Made by a program: the position numbers and the translations under genes. DNA of 64,000 nucleotides from an uncultured Flavobacteriales bacterium (GTDB taxonomy: Bacteria; Bacteroidota; Bacteroidia; Flavobacteriales_E; Vicingaceae). Position 1 is the stretch's first letter; every line of letters starts with the position of its first letter. Of this stretch, positions 26,137 through 34,384 are shown in pieces. The stretch is from contig CAJQOH010000013.1 of NCBI GenBank assembly GCA_905479915.1, forward strand, positions 1 to 64,000, read 5' to 3'. The notes under the pieces are model-generated. The model saw nothing but the letters and a program-made list of their open reading frames with translations, was not told the origin of the DNA and made no database searches.

Positions 26137-27429
26137 ATGTTAATTATGAAACTTTTATTAGGGTTTTTATTCTTCTTCATTTTTTGTTCTATCCAATCAA
26201 TAGCCCAATGGAGTGTTTTGCCAAATAGTCCAACAGAAAATTTTAGGCATGATGATGTTTATTTTTTAAATGTAGATACTGGCTTTGTTGTAAATAACCA
26301 AGGAGCCATATGGAAAACGGAAGATGGTGGAGGGACTTGGAATTTAAAATTGAATATGCCTAATACTTATTTTCGTTGTATTGCCTTTTTAAATGACACT
26401 CTTGGTTTTGTTGGAACTTTAGGAGATGCAGCTTGGCATGCAACAACAACAAATGATACTGTATTATATAAAACTTCAGATGGAGGTGAAACATGGTCAT
26501 CTATTTATTCTGCTATTGCAGGTGATAAATCTGAAGGTCTTTGTGGTTTAAATAAAGTAAATGATTCTACTATTATAGGGGTGGGACGAATTGGTGGTCC
26601 CACGCATTTTTTAAGAAGTACTGATTATGGTGCAACATGGACTTCAAAAGATATGTCATCCTATCTTGGAAGCTTAATTGAGGCACATTTTATAAGTCCT
26701 GATACAGGGTTAATATTTGGAGGGACCGACATGGTTAATGGACCATCAAGGGGTATTATTTTGAAAACAGTAGATGCTGGACTAAATTGGGATACTGTTT
26801 ATGTTACTTCTAAACAAACAGAATGGTGTTGGAAGGTGTTTTTTCCCTCAGATAGTATAGGTTATGTAACTTTACAAAGTGCTAGGAATGATACTATTAA
26901 TTTTCTAAAAACTGTTGATGGAGGTGTTACTTGGGTGGAAAAACCCTTAGTCTTAGGGGAATACTGGGCTCAAGGGGTTGGGTTTTTAAATGATACTGTT
27001 GGATGGATAGGTGGAGATTTGAATCAACCACATTCTTATGTGACGAAAGATGGTGGTGAAACATGGGATTCCATTATGATGGGTGATCCAATTAATAGAA
27101 TTCGAAAAGGAAGTGATGATATTCTTTATGCGGTAGGGCATAGGGTCTATAAATATGACCACTCTTTAGTTTTAGTGCCTGAAATAGAGAATAATAGGAT
27201 TGATGCTAATCTATTTCCTGTCCCAGTAAATGATTTTTTGTATGTTTCTGCCAGCTTTACTTTTGATGAAGTTTATGTGTATGATTATGCTGGTCGAGAA
27301 ATTATTTCTACTTTTTTGCAAGAAGGTAATTTGTGTAAGATAGATGTTTCACTATTGGGAAATGGAATTTATTTGTTGATCGCAAAGCAGGAAGGGTTGT
27401 TCTTGAAAAAAATGTTTATTAAAAAATAA
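26137..27429 (+). CDS. Secreted beta-propeller (BNR/Ycf48-like) protein with T9SS sorting domain
   Basis: 430 residues from the first ATG; a second ATG three codons on gives an equally good signal peptide (ending near S-I-A-Q). The body repeats a motif of the kind T-x-D-G-G-x-T-W (T-E-D-G-G-G-T-W, T-S-D-G-G-E-T-W, T-V-D-G-G-V-T-W, T-K-D-G-G-E-T-W), the Asp-box/BNR signature of beta-propellers such as Ycf48-like proteins. The C-terminal 75 residues form a T9SS sorting domain (L-F-P-V-P-V-N-D, Y-V-Y-D-Y-A-G-R-E, G-N-G-I-Y-L-L) ending M-F-I-K-K. A cell-surface or secreted binding role is likely; no catalytic residues are evident. Confidence 0.85.
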   Translation: MLIMKLLLGFLFFFIFCSIQSIAQWSVLPNSPTENFRHDDVYFLNVDTGFVVNNQGAIWKTEDGGGTWNLKLNMPNTYFRCIAFLNDTLGFVGTLGDAAWHATTTNDTVLYKTSDGGETWSSIYSAIAGDKSEGLCGLNKVNDSTIIGVGRIGGPTHFLRSTDYGATWTSKDMSSYLGSLIEAHFISPDTGLIFGGTDMVNGPSRGIILKTVDAGLNWDTVYVTSKQTEWCWKVFFPSDSIGYVTLQSARNDTINFLKTVDGGVTWVEKPLVLGEYWAQGVGFLNDTVGWIGGDLNQPHSYVTKDGGETWDSIMMGDPINRIRKGSDDILYAVGHRVYKYDHSLVLVPEIENNRIDANLFPVPVNDFLYVSASFTFDEVYVYDYAGREIISTFLQEGNLCKIDVSLLGNGIYLLIAKQEGLFLKKMFIKK

Positions 27430-27454
27430 GTTCTAATTCATTTAGTATCTAATG

Positions 27455-27517
27455 ATCTTATGTGAGAAAACCATTACCGCAGCAGACATTAAAATGTATG
27501 CAAATCCTAAAGGGTAG
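27455..27517 (+). pseudogene. Remnant: duplicate of the last 21 codons of the response regulator gene
   Basis: 63 bases reading I-L-C-E-K-T-I-T-A-A-D-I-K-M-Y-A-N-P-K-G-stop, identical in protein sequence to the end of the response regulator at 25092-25154. The DNA differs at five positions, all synonymous (ttg/tta, act/acc twice, cca/cct, taa/tag). There is no reading frame or start upstream, so it is a non-functional fragment. Together with the intact copy it forms a direct repeat around the two T9SS genes. Confidence 0.9.
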
Positions 27518-27685
27518 TTGTGTAAACTCTTTTTAAGTATTTTAAATCTATGTATTTCTGCATTACATAAAAGTAAGTGTGGTTTTCCTCATGGGTTGAA
27601 TTCTCAATAATTTTTAAATTCATTGGAACATGCTGTCAATACTTGATGGTTTACAGTTTTATTTGCTCTTTTTTTAATGTAATAT

Positions 27686-27714
27686 TTGAAATAATTCACA
27701 ATATATTATGTTTG
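27686..27714 (+). promoter_or_regulatory. Promoter of the marR-fadNAE operon
   Basis: TTG (27686-27688), 18 bases, TATGTTTG (27707-27714), a good Bacteroidota promoter. The -7 box lies within the palindrome at 27704-27721. Confidence 0.7.
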
Positions 27715-27750
27715 CATAATAAAAATGATTAATATTACTATGTAAACATA
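27704..27750 (+). promoter_or_regulatory. Two palindromic candidate MarR operators
   Basis: TATTATG-TTTG-CATAATA (27704-27721) is a perfect 7-bp inverted repeat covering the -7 box. A second, TATGT-AA-ACATA (27739-27750), lies just before the marR ATG at 27755. Both share the TATG...CATA core. Binding there would block the promoter, as expected for an autoregulated MarR repressor. Confidence 0.55.
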
Positions 27751-27754
27751 AATA

Positions 27755-28195
27755 ATGAGTAATAACAATACAGTAGATCATCATATAAAATCCACTTGGC
27801 ACAACATGTTTAAGATGTATAATCAGGTGGCATCTAGGTATGGAACAACTCAGGCTACCGGTTTGGTTTTGTTAAGTATAGATCGAGAGGGAACACCATC
27901 AACATCTATAGCTCCCTCTTTAGGGATGGAAGCTACGAGCATGAGTCGTATTATGAAGACTCTAGAAGATAATAAGCTGATTTATCGTAAAAAGGATAAA
28001 AAAGATAAAAGGATGGTACGCATTTTTTTAACTGATGAAGGTGTTGAGAAAAGACGAATTGCTAAAAAAGTAGTTTCTGGTTTTCAGGAATTAATTGCCG
28101 AAGAAATACCTCAGAGTAAATTGAGTATGTTTTTTGAAGTGATGGGATCTATCAACTGTGTTATTGATAAATATAAAGAACAAAACGAATTGTAG
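27755..28195 (+). CDS. MarR-family transcriptional regulator of the fad operon
   Basis: 146 residues with the winged helix-turn-helix of MarR proteins: the recognition part around S-L-G-M-E-A-T-S-M-S-R-I-M-K-T-L-E-D-N-K-L-I, then the wing with R-K-K-D-K-K-D-K-R-M-V-R-I-F-L-T-D-E-G (D-x-R motif). N- and C-terminal helices would form the dimer. It is the first gene of the beta-oxidation cluster, 40 bases before fadN. It probably senses an acyl-CoA or fatty acid and represses the operon; this role is inferred from position. Confidence 0.9.
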   Translation: MSNNNTVDHHIKSTWHNMFKMYNQVASRYGTTQATGLVLLSIDREGTPSTSIAPSLGMEATSMSRIMKTLEDNKLIYRKKDKKDKRMVRIFLTDEGVEKRRIAKKVVSGFQELIAEEIPQSKLSMFFEVMGSINCVIDKYKEQNEL

Positions 28196-28235
28196 TAAGC
28201 TTAATCCTTTCGTAAGTGAGGGTAAAATAAAAGAT

Positions 28236-30614
28236 ATGAATAGAAAAATTAATAAAGTAGCTGTATTAGGATCAGGAGTGATGGGGTCAAGAATTGCTTG
28301 TCATTTTGCAAATATCGGAGTTGAGGTGTTGCTGTTGGATATTGTTCCAAAAGAAGCTGAGGATTCAAAAGATGCTAAAGCCAGGAATAAGATTGTAGAT
28401 GATGCACTAAAATTTGCATTAAAATCTAATCCTTCTCCTATTTATAGTAAATCTTATACCAATAGAATAACTACAGGGAACTTTAGCGATGACATTTCTA
28501 AGATAGAATCTTGCGATTGGATTGTAGAGGTAGTAATTGAAAGATTAGATATTAAACAGCAAGTTTTTGCAAATGTAGAGAAGCATAGAAAGCAAGGAAC
28601 ATTAATTACCTCTAATACTTCTGGTATTCTTATTGAGATGATGTTAGAGGGAAGAAGTGAAGATTTTCAAAAACATTTTTGTGGAACACACTTTTTTAAT
28701 CCGCCAAGGTATTTAAGATTGTTAGAATTAATTCCATCTTCCAAGACAGATGCTTCGGTAATAGAATTTTTGGAAGACTATGGGCAACGATTTTTAGGAA
28801 AAACAACTGTAGTTTGTAAAGATTCTCCTGCGTTTATTGCAAATAGAGTTGGTGTTTATTCGATTATGGCATTGTTTCATAATGTTACGGAAATGGGATT
28901 GACTGTTGAAGAAGTGGATAAATTAACTGGTCCGGTTATGGGTAGACCAAAGTCTGCCACTTTTAGAACTTGTGATGTTGTTGGTTTAGATACATTGGTT
29001 CATGTAGCAAATGGAGTAAAAGAAAACTGCCCGAATGATGAGGAGAATGAATTGTTTTCCATTCCTGATTATGTTACCAAAATGGTTGACAACGGTTGGT
29101 TGGGATCAAAAACGAAACAAGGATTCTATAAAAAGGTAAAGGGAGATGACGGGCAGCGTAAAATTCTAACGTTAGATTTAAATTCGCTGGAATACCGAGA
29201 TAAGAAAAAAGCCAAATTTCCAACTTTAGAATTGACTAAATCTATTGACGATTTAAAGGAGCGTACAAAGGTTTTAGCAGCAGGAAAAGATAAAGCGGGA
29301 GAGTTTTATCGTAAATCATTTTTTGGATTATTTGCTTACGTATCTAACCGAATTCCAGAAATTACAAACGCTTTATATAAAATAGACGATGCATTAGAAG
29401 CTGGTTTTGCTTGGGAGTTAGGACCATTTAAAACATGGGATATTTTAGGTGTTGAAAATTCATTGCCAGAAATAGAGGCTGGAGGATTTAAAGTAGATCC
29501 TTGGGTAAAAGAAATGTTAGCAGCTGGTTGTCCTACTTTTTATAAAGTAGAAAATGGTATTAAGTATTATTATGATATTGATTCAAAATCATATCAAGTC
29601 ATCCCTGGTTCACAAAATATTTTAGCATTAGAAACTTTAAGAGACGATCATACTGTTTGGAAGAATTCAGGATCAACAATTGTTGATTTAGGAGATGGTA
29701 TTTTAAACTTAGAGTTTCATACCAAAATGAATACAATTGGAGCTGAGGTTATTGAAGGAATTAATAAAGCAATTGATTTAGCTGAAACAGATTATAAAGG
29801 GTTAGTAATTTCTAATGATGGAGAACATTTTTCTGCAGGTGCCAATGTTGGAATGATTTTTATGATGGCTGTAGAACAAGAATATGATGAATTGAATTTT
29901 GCGATTAAGACATTTCAAGATACAATGATGCGAGTAAGGTATTCATCTGCGCCAGTAATTGTTGCACCTCATAGTTTAGCTTTAGGAGGAGGGTGTGAAA
30001 TGAGTATGCATGCTGATAAAGTAATTGCTCATGCAGAAACCTATATGGGCTTAGTTGAATTTGGTGTTGGTGTTATTCCTGGAGGAGGAGGTAGTAAAGA
30101 GTTTGCTTTAAGAGCATCTGATGAATATAAAGATGGAATGCGATTAAATGTATTGAAAAATAGGTTTTTAACTATTGGTCAAGCACAAGTAGCAACATCG
30201 GCAAAAGAAGCTTTTGAATTAGGTTATTTAAGAGAAGGAATAGATGAGGTAGTTATTAGTAGAGCTCATCAATTAACAAGAGCAAAAGAAGCTGCACTTT
30301 CATTAGCAAATAAAGGGTACACGAAACCTATTCAGAGGAAAGATATCAAGGTTCTAGGAAAAGAAGGCTTAGGAATTGTTTATGTTGGTGCTAATTCTAT
30401 GAAATCAGGGAATTATATCTCAGAACATGATCAATTAATATCAGAAAAGTTGGGTTATGTATTGTGTGGAGGTGATTTATCTGCTATAACAGAAGTGAGT
30501 GAGCAATACCTCTTAGATATGGAACGGAAAGCATTTTTGGAATTGTGTCAAGAAAGAAAAACCCTTGAAAGATTGCAAAGCATTATACAATCAGGTAAAG
30601 TATTAAGAAATTAA
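28236..30614 (+). CDS. fadN: 3-hydroxyacyl-CoA dehydrogenase / enoyl-CoA hydratase (FadN type)
   Basis: 792 residues from the ATG at 28236; the track start at 28158 overlaps marR and gives a non-matching N terminus. The NAD-binding dehydrogenase domain comes first (VAVLGSGVMGSRIA, then C-G-T-H-F-F-N-P-P-R and the catalytic His region) and the hydratase domain last (about 490-700, with H-F-S-A-G-A-N and A-L-G-G-G-C-E-M). This is the order of Bacillus FadN, the reverse of E. coli FadB. It catalyses hydration and oxidation of enoyl-CoA in fatty-acid degradation. It is followed 12 bases later by the thiolase. Confidence 0.92.
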   Translation: MNRKINKVAVLGSGVMGSRIACHFANIGVEVLLLDIVPKEAEDSKDAKARNKIVDDALKFALKSNPSPIYSKSYTNRITTGNFSDDISKIESCDWIVEVVIERLDIKQQVFANVEKHRKQGTLITSNTSGILIEMMLEGRSEDFQKHFCGTHFFNPPRYLRLLELIPSSKTDASVIEFLEDYGQRFLGKTTVVCKDSPAFIANRVGVYSIMALFHNVTEMGLTVEEVDKLTGPVMGRPKSATFRTCDVVGLDTLVHVANGVKENCPNDEENELFSIPDYVTKMVDNGWLGSKTKQGFYKKVKGDDGQRKILTLDLNSLEYRDKKKAKFPTLELTKSIDDLKERTKVLAAGKDKAGEFYRKSFFGLFAYVSNRIPEITNALYKIDDALEAGFAWELGPFKTWDILGVENSLPEIEAGGFKVDPWVKEMLAAGCPTFYKVENGIKYYYDIDSKSYQVIPGSQNILALETLRDDHTVWKNSGSTIVDLGDGILNLEFHTKMNTIGAEVIEGINKAIDLAETDYKGLVISNDGEHFSAGANVGMIFMMAVEQEYDELNFAIKTFQDTMMRVRYSSAPVIVAPHSLALGGGCEMSMHADKVIAHAETYMGLVEFGVGVIPGGGGSKEFALRASDEYKDGMRLNVLKNRFLTIGQAQVATSAKEAFELGYLREGIDEVVISRAHQLTRAKEAALSLANKGYTKPIQRKDIKVLGKEGLGIVYVGANSMKSGNYISEHDQLISEKLGYVLCGGDLSAITEVSEQYLLDMERKAFLELCQERKTLERLQSIIQSGKVLRN

Positions 30615-30626
30615 AATCATAATAAT

Positions 30627-31805
30627 ATGAACGCATATATAGTAGCAGGATTTAGATCAGCAGTTGGAAAAGCGCCTAAAGGACTTTTTCGATTTATGAG
30701 ACCGGATGATTTAGCAGCAGGAGTTATTAAACATTTAGTAGATAGTATTCCAAACTTAGATAAAGAATCTATTGATGATGTTATTGTTGGTAATGCAACA
30801 CCAGAAGCTGAGCAGGGATTAAATATTGGAAGAATGGTTTCCTTAATCGGCTTAGATACCGATATGGTTCCAGGGGTAACTGTTAATCGTTATTGTTCTT
30901 CTGGAATAGAAACAATTGCCATGGCTTCTGCAAAAATTGATGCTGGTTTGGCTGATTGTATTATTGCTGGAGGAGTAGAAACAATGAGCCCGATTCCTTT
31001 TGGTGGTTGGAGAATTGTGCCCAATGCGGATGTTGCAAAAGAAAACCCTAATTGGTATTGGGGAATGGGGTTGACAGCTGAAGCTGTTGCTAAACAGTAT
31101 AACATCTCAAGAGAAGCGCAAGATGAATTTGCTTTAAAATCTCATTTAAAAGCCTTAGATGCTATCGGTGCAGGAAGATTTAAAGATGATATTGTACCAA
31201 TAGAAGTAGGAGAAATATTTTTAGGGAAAGATGAAAAGAGAGCGACTAGATCTTTTACTGTCGATACAGATGAGGGGCCTCGTAAAGGTTCTAATATTGA
31301 AGGCTTACAACGTTTAAAACCTGTTTTTGCTCAAGGAGGAAGTGTAACGGCAGGTAATTCATCTCAAACTTCAGATGGAGCTGCATTTGTAATGGTAATG
31401 AGTGAGAAAAAAGTGAAAGAATTGGGGCTAGAACCAATTGCTCGTATGGTAAGTTATTCTGTTGTAGGGGTAGAGCCAAGAATAATGGGGATAGGACCAG
31501 TTAAGGCTATTCCTGCAGTTTTAAAGAGAGCTGGAATGAAAATAGAAGACATTGAACAGATAGAATTGAATGAAGCATTTGCATCACAATCTGTTGCTGT
31601 AATGAATGAGCTAAATTTAAATCCAGATATCGTAAATGTAAATGGAGGAGCAATAGCGATGGGTCATCCTTTAGGGTGTACTGGAGCAAAACTTTCGGTT
31701 CAACTATTCAATGAGATGAGAAAAAGGAAGCAAAAATATGGGATGGTAACAATGTGTGTTGGAGCAGGACAAGGTGCTGCAGGGATTTATGAACTATTAA
31801 AATAA
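30627..31805 (+). CDS. fadA: Acetyl-CoA acyltransferase (thiolase)
   Basis: 392 residues, the thiolytic last step of beta-oxidation. The acyl-accepting Cys is at about residue 90 in N-R-Y-C-S-S-G; the C-terminal catalytic motifs are N-G-G-A-I-A-M-G-H-P-L-G-C-T-G-A and the second Cys in M-C-V-G-A-G-Q-G-A-A. Length and motifs are fully typical. It sits 12 bases after fadN and 5 bases before the acyl-CoA dehydrogenase gene, in the fadN-fadA-fadE order known from Bacillus. Confidence 0.95.
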   Translation: MNAYIVAGFRSAVGKAPKGLFRFMRPDDLAAGVIKHLVDSIPNLDKESIDDVIVGNATPEAEQGLNIGRMVSLIGLDTDMVPGVTVNRYCSSGIETIAMASAKIDAGLADCIIAGGVETMSPIPFGGWRIVPNADVAKENPNWYWGMGLTAEAVAKQYNISREAQDEFALKSHLKALDAIGAGRFKDDIVPIEVGEIFLGKDEKRATRSFTVDTDEGPRKGSNIEGLQRLKPVFAQGGSVTAGNSSQTSDGAAFVMVMSEKKVKELGLEPIARMVSYSVVGVEPRIMGIGPVKAIPAVLKRAGMKIEDIEQIELNEAFASQSVAVMNELNLNPDIVNVNGGAIAMGHPLGCTGAKLSVQLFNEMRKRKQKYGMVTMCVGAGQGAAGIYELLK

Positions 31806-31810
31806 GAATT

Positions 31811-33595
31811 ATGGATAAAGATGATGTAATAAAAGGAGGGGAATTTCTAATTAAAGAAACGAAAGCAGAGAACGTTTTTATCCCTGAAGATTTTGATGAA
31901 GAACAACGAATGATAGCTGATACTTGTTATGATTTTATTGAGAAAGAAGTTGATCCAGTCATAGATCGAATAGAAAAACAAGAAGAAGGACTGTCGGTAG
32001 CTTTAATGGAAAAAGCTGGTGATTTAGGTATCTTAGGAATATCAGTCCCGGAAGAATATGGTGGATTTGGAAAAGATTTTGTAACCAGTATGCTAACGGC
32101 AGAAGTTATAGGTGGTGGACATTCATTTGCCGTTTCTATTTCAGCCCACACAGGAATCGGAACACTACCTATTTTATATTATGGTAATGCTGAACAAAGA
32201 GAAAAGTATGTTCCCAATTTAGCTTCTGGATTATGGAAAGCGGCCTATTGTTTAACAGAACCTTCTTCAGGTTCTGATGCTAATTCCGGAAAAACAAAAG
32301 CAAAGTTATCTGATGATGGAAAACATTACATTATCAATGGTCAAAAAATGTGGATTACCAATGCAGGTTTTGCAAATGTTTTTACCGTTTTTGCTAAGAT
32401 TGATGATGATGAAAATTTAACAGCTTTTATTATAGAAAAAGATTTTGGAGGAATCACTTTAAACCCTGAGGAAGAAAAATTAGGAATTAAAGGATCTTCA
32501 ACACGACAAGTATTCTTTAATGACTGTAAGGTTCCAGTAGAAAATTTATTGGGAGAAAGACAGGGCGGATTTAAAATAGCATTAAATATTTTAAATATTG
32601 GACGAATTAAATTGGCAGGATCTGCAATAGGCGCGTCTAAAAAAATCATTAAATATGCTGTTAATTATGCAAATGAACGCAACCAGTTTGGAAGACCAAT
32701 TTCTAAGTATGGAGCAATTAAGTATAAGCTGGCTGAACAAGCAATTAAAGTTTATGCTTCTGAATCTGCAATATACAGGTGCAGTCAAAATATTGATGAT
32801 GCTATAAATTCTTTAATTGAAGGAGGAATGGATAAGCAAGAGGCTACTTTAAAAGGAATTGCTCAATTTGCTGCAGAGGCCGCTATATTAAAAGTTCATG
32901 GTTCAGAAACGTTAGATTACGTTGTAGATGAAGGTGTTCAGATATATGGTGGTATGGGATATTCAGCAGAAGCGCCTATGGAAAGAGCTTATCGTGATGC
33001 ACGTATCAATAGGATTTTTGAAGGAACAAATGAGATTAATAGAATGTTAATTGTTGATATGCTATTGAAAAAGGCAATGAAAGGTGATTTGGACTTGATG
33101 GGACCAGCACAAGAGGTTGCTAAAGAACTATTAAGTATTCCTGATTTTGGAGCTGGTAGTGATGATGTTTTTGAGCAAGCTTATGAAATGGTTCAGAAAT
33201 TTAAAAAAGCAGTTTTAATGGTTGCAGGTAGTGCAGCTCAAAAGTTAATGATGAGTTTGGCTAAAGAGCAAGAAATATTGATGAACATTTCTGATATGGC
33301 TATAGAAACTTATGTGGCAGAATCATTGCTGCTTAGGGTTGAGAAACTGGCTAAAAGTAGAGATAAAGAAAGCATGTTAGAGCAAATAGAAATGATGAAA
33401 GTCTATTTTTATGATGTTGCTGATAAGATCAATAAATATGGTAAAGATGCAATTAATTCATTTGCTGAAGGAGACGAATTAAAGGTGATGCATACTGGTT
33501 TGAAAAGATTTACCAAGCAACATTTATTTAATGTAAAGGAGAGTAGGAGAGCAATTGCTGAAAAAATAATATCAGAAAATAACTATTGTTTTTAA
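31811..33595 (+). CDS. fadE: Acyl-CoA dehydrogenase (FadE, long form)
   Basis: 594 residues, FAD-dependent, first oxidation step of beta-oxidation. Residues about 20-410 form the usual acyl-CoA dehydrogenase fold: Y-C-L-T-E-P-S-S-G-S-D-A, W-I-T-N-A-G-F-A, R-N-Q-F-G-R-P-I, and the Q-I-Y-G-G-M-G-Y plus the E-G-T-N-E-I-N-R signature near the FAD. About 180 additional C-terminal residues form a helical domain as in Bacillus FadE and mitochondrial VLCAD/ACAD9. The electron acceptor (ETF) genes are not in the window. It is the last gene of the operon; no clear terminator follows. Confidence 0.93.
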   Translation: MDKDDVIKGGEFLIKETKAENVFIPEDFDEEQRMIADTCYDFIEKEVDPVIDRIEKQEEGLSVALMEKAGDLGILGISVPEEYGGFGKDFVTSMLTAEVIGGGHSFAVSISAHTGIGTLPILYYGNAEQREKYVPNLASGLWKAAYCLTEPSSGSDANSGKTKAKLSDDGKHYIINGQKMWITNAGFANVFTVFAKIDDDENLTAFIIEKDFGGITLNPEEEKLGIKGSSTRQVFFNDCKVPVENLLGERQGGFKIALNILNIGRIKLAGSAIGASKKIIKYAVNYANERNQFGRPISKYGAIKYKLAEQAIKVYASESAIYRCSQNIDDAINSLIEGGMDKQEATLKGIAQFAAEAAILKVHGSETLDYVVDEGVQIYGGMGYSAEAPMERAYRDARINRIFEGTNEINRMLIVDMLLKKAMKGDLDLMGPAQEVAKELLSIPDFGAGSDDVFEQAYEMVQKFKKAVLMVAGSAAQKLMMSLAKEQEILMNISDMAIETYVAESLLLRVEKLAKSRDKESMLEQIEMMKVYFYDVADKINKYGKDAINSFAEGDELKVMHTGLKRFTKQHLFNVKESRRAIAEKIISENNYCF

Positions 33596-33610
33596 TGCAA
33601 TGATTGTGTT

Positions 33611-33642
33611 TTGGATGTTTAACGATGAATTTGTTACTTTTG
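33611..33642 (+). promoter_or_regulatory. Promoter of the outer-membrane protein gene at 33665
   Basis: TTG (33611-33613), 21 bases, TACTTTTG (33635-33642), an exact -7 match, 22 bases before the ATG. Confidence 0.6.
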
Positions 33643-33664
33643 TCTAAAATTTAACAAGATTCAT

Positions 33665-34384
33665 ATGAGAAAAATAACAATATTACTTTCACTTTTTTTA
33701 ACTGCACTATTTTCAAGTGATAGTGTACAGGCACAAGCATTTCAAAAAGGAACTATAAATGTTGATTTAGGAGTAGGCTTAGGTGTTTATGGGACTAGCC
33801 AGTCTAGCACATATGAAACCACAGCAACTATAGGAACAGTGCCTTTTTCAGAGACGAGCTCTCGTGATACAACAGATGGTGCAGCAAGTACAGTTATTCC
33901 TATTAGTTTTGAGTATGGAATTGCTGACAAAATAGGCGCAGGGATAGATATTATTTATAACAATTATATCATTAGTGATGAAGATAAAGTGAATTTATCA
34001 AGTGTAAAAGCTTTTGATTTTGGACCAAAAATTAGTTATCATCCATTTAATTCAGATTTCTATGATTTGTCTCTTGGTTTAGGGGTTGGTTTTACGTCAA
34101 TAAAATGGAATGTTGTAGGTTTGAATAATGCAGAAAGTTACGGAGGTTCAGGTTTTTATTTAAATATTGATATTAAAAATAAATTCTGGTTCTCAAAACA
34201 TGTTGGCCTATATACAAATATAGGTTATAAAGGTAATTTTTATGGAAACATTAATAGAGACACTTCATCTCAAGAAGCTACTTTTGAAGCTTTGCCCGGA
34301 GTTTCAAATGTTACTATAAAAGATGAATTTAAATGGACAATGCACGGTATGAATCTAGGAATAGGTTTGGCAGTTAAATTTTAA
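33665..34384 (+). CDS. Outer-membrane beta-barrel protein, function unknown
   Basis: 239 residues: signal peptide (MRKITILLSLFLTALF, ending near V-Q-A) and then alternating hydrophobic strands with Gly/Tyr turns (L-G-V-G-L-G-V-Y-G, L-S-L-G-L-G-V-G-F), ending in a strand with terminal Phe (G-L-A-V-K-F), the typical signal for BAM-mediated outer-membrane insertion. It resembles the small OmpW/OmpA-barrel-like proteins of Bacteroidota. It has its own promoter after fadE, and its stop overlaps the stop of the convergent M16 peptidase gene by a few bases. Confidence 0.75.
   Translation: MRKITILLSLFLTALFSSDSVQAQAFQKGTINVDLGVGLGVYGTSQSSTYETTATIGTVPFSETSSRDTTDGAASTVIPISFEYGIADKIGAGIDIIYNNYIISDEDKVNLSSVKAFDFGPKISYHPFNSDFYDLSLGLGVGFTSIKWNVVGLNNAESYGGSGFYLNIDIKNKFWFSKHVGLYTNIGYKGNFYGNINRDTSSQEATFEALPGVSNVTIKDEFKWTMHGMNLGIGLAVKF

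Noticed and set aside
28158-28235. Longer start for FadN
   Set aside because: The added 26 residues are the end of marR read in another frame; the ATG at 28236 gives the typical N terminus before the Rossmann motif.
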